A stretch of 5,074 nt of DNA, from NCBI GenBank assembly GCA_030147225.1, contig JASLAI010000253.1, forward strand, positions 1 through 5,074. Direction: 5' to 3'. Position numbers and translations under genes: made by a program. Below are positions 4,868 through 5,074 of the stretch, piece by piece (the stretch's first letter is position 1; each line of letters opens with the position of its first letter). The stretch comes from Planococcus sp. (in: firmicutes) (GTDB lineage Bacteria > Bacillota > Bacilli > Bacillales_A > Planococcaceae). The notes below the pieces were generated by a model. The model made no database searches. It worked only from the letters and a program-made list of their open reading frames with translations, and was not told the DNA's origin.

Positions 4868-5074
4868 ATATGCCTTCGATAGCTTCCGGATCGACAAAGC
4901 CGTAGCCTTTGTCCTTTAGCCCTTGGATAATGTCTGGAAGAGCTTCTGATGTCCAATCGCGGTCTTGCATTAATAGGTTAGCGCCATTGTTCAAAAATTC
5001 CGTATTGACCATAATATCTGTAAATGATTGGGAATTATGATACTGCTGTTCACAATCATAAAAGTAATTCCAAT
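4866..5074 (-). CDS. NodB-type polysaccharide deacetylase, C-terminal end (cut by window edge)
   Basis: Only the last 68 codons are visible, ending in TAA at 4868-4866; the rest lies beyond base 5074. The text FTDIMVNTEFLNNGANLLMQDRDW followed by TSEALPDIIQGLKDKGYGFV matches the end of the NodB homology domain. That end consists of motif 5 (usually LLMHDR), a helix of the type TxxALPxIIxGLxxKGY, and the final strand FVDPEAI. Such enzymes are metal-dependent N- or O-deacetylases acting on peptidoglycan, chitin oligomers or other extracellular polysaccharides, usually exported or membrane-anchored; the N terminus that would show this is missing. Oddly, the motif 5 His position is Gln (visible residue 36). 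The domain family is well supported; the substrate and exact subfamily are not. It converges on speA, with the duplicated terminator region between them. Confidence 0.82.
   Translation of the reverse strand, partial: WNYFYDCEQQYHNSQSFTDIMVNTEFLNNGANLLMQDRDWTSEALPDIIQGLKDKGYGFVDPEAIEGI

Overview
The window looks like chromosomal DNA of a low-to-mid GC Gram-positive bacterium of the Bacillales, probably the Bacillaceae or Planococcaceae. Ribosome binding sites are strong and AGGAGG-like, TTG starts are used, intrinsic terminators are clear, and the gene set matches the speA-yktA-yktB-ykzI-yktC neighbourhood that I recall from Bacillus subtilis. The species assignment is inference. No gene looks mobile, and I do not see a new defence or biosynthetic system.

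Layout, left to right: (1) 1-386 (-), the N-terminal part of an inositol monophosphatase family protein (YktC/SuhB-like), running off the left edge. (2) 473-667 (-), a 64-residue helical protein in the YkzI position, ended by a strong hairpin whose top also carries the likely -35 box of yktC. (3) A 171-bp divergent intergenic region with a perfect palindrome, GTATTATAATAC, that supplies a -10 box on both strands. (4) 839-1480 (+), YktB (UPF0637/DUF1054). (5) 1500-1778 (-), YktA (UPF0223), convergent with yktB across a shared terminator. (6) 1794-2759 (-), an FMN-dependent nitronate monooxygenase/FabK-like oxidoreductase, 15 bp upstream of yktA and probably co-transcribed with it. (7) A divergent promoter region with two related palindromes. 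(8) 2897-4366 (+), SpeA, biosynthetic arginine decarboxylase. (9) 4367-4865, about 500 bp without a gene: two near-identical intrinsic terminators flank a GC-rich, hairpin-rich block. (10) 4866-5074 (-), the C-terminal end of a NodB-type polysaccharide deacetylase, running off the right edge.

SpeA makes agmatine from arginine, the first step toward putrescine and spermidine. The other genes are housekeeping or poorly characterised and have no evident pathway link to it; their grouping looks like conserved synteny. The parts most worth a second look are the structured GC-rich block between the duplicated terminators, the symmetric bidirectional promoter, the promoter nested in a terminator, and the glutamine in the deacetylase's usually histidine-containing motif 5.
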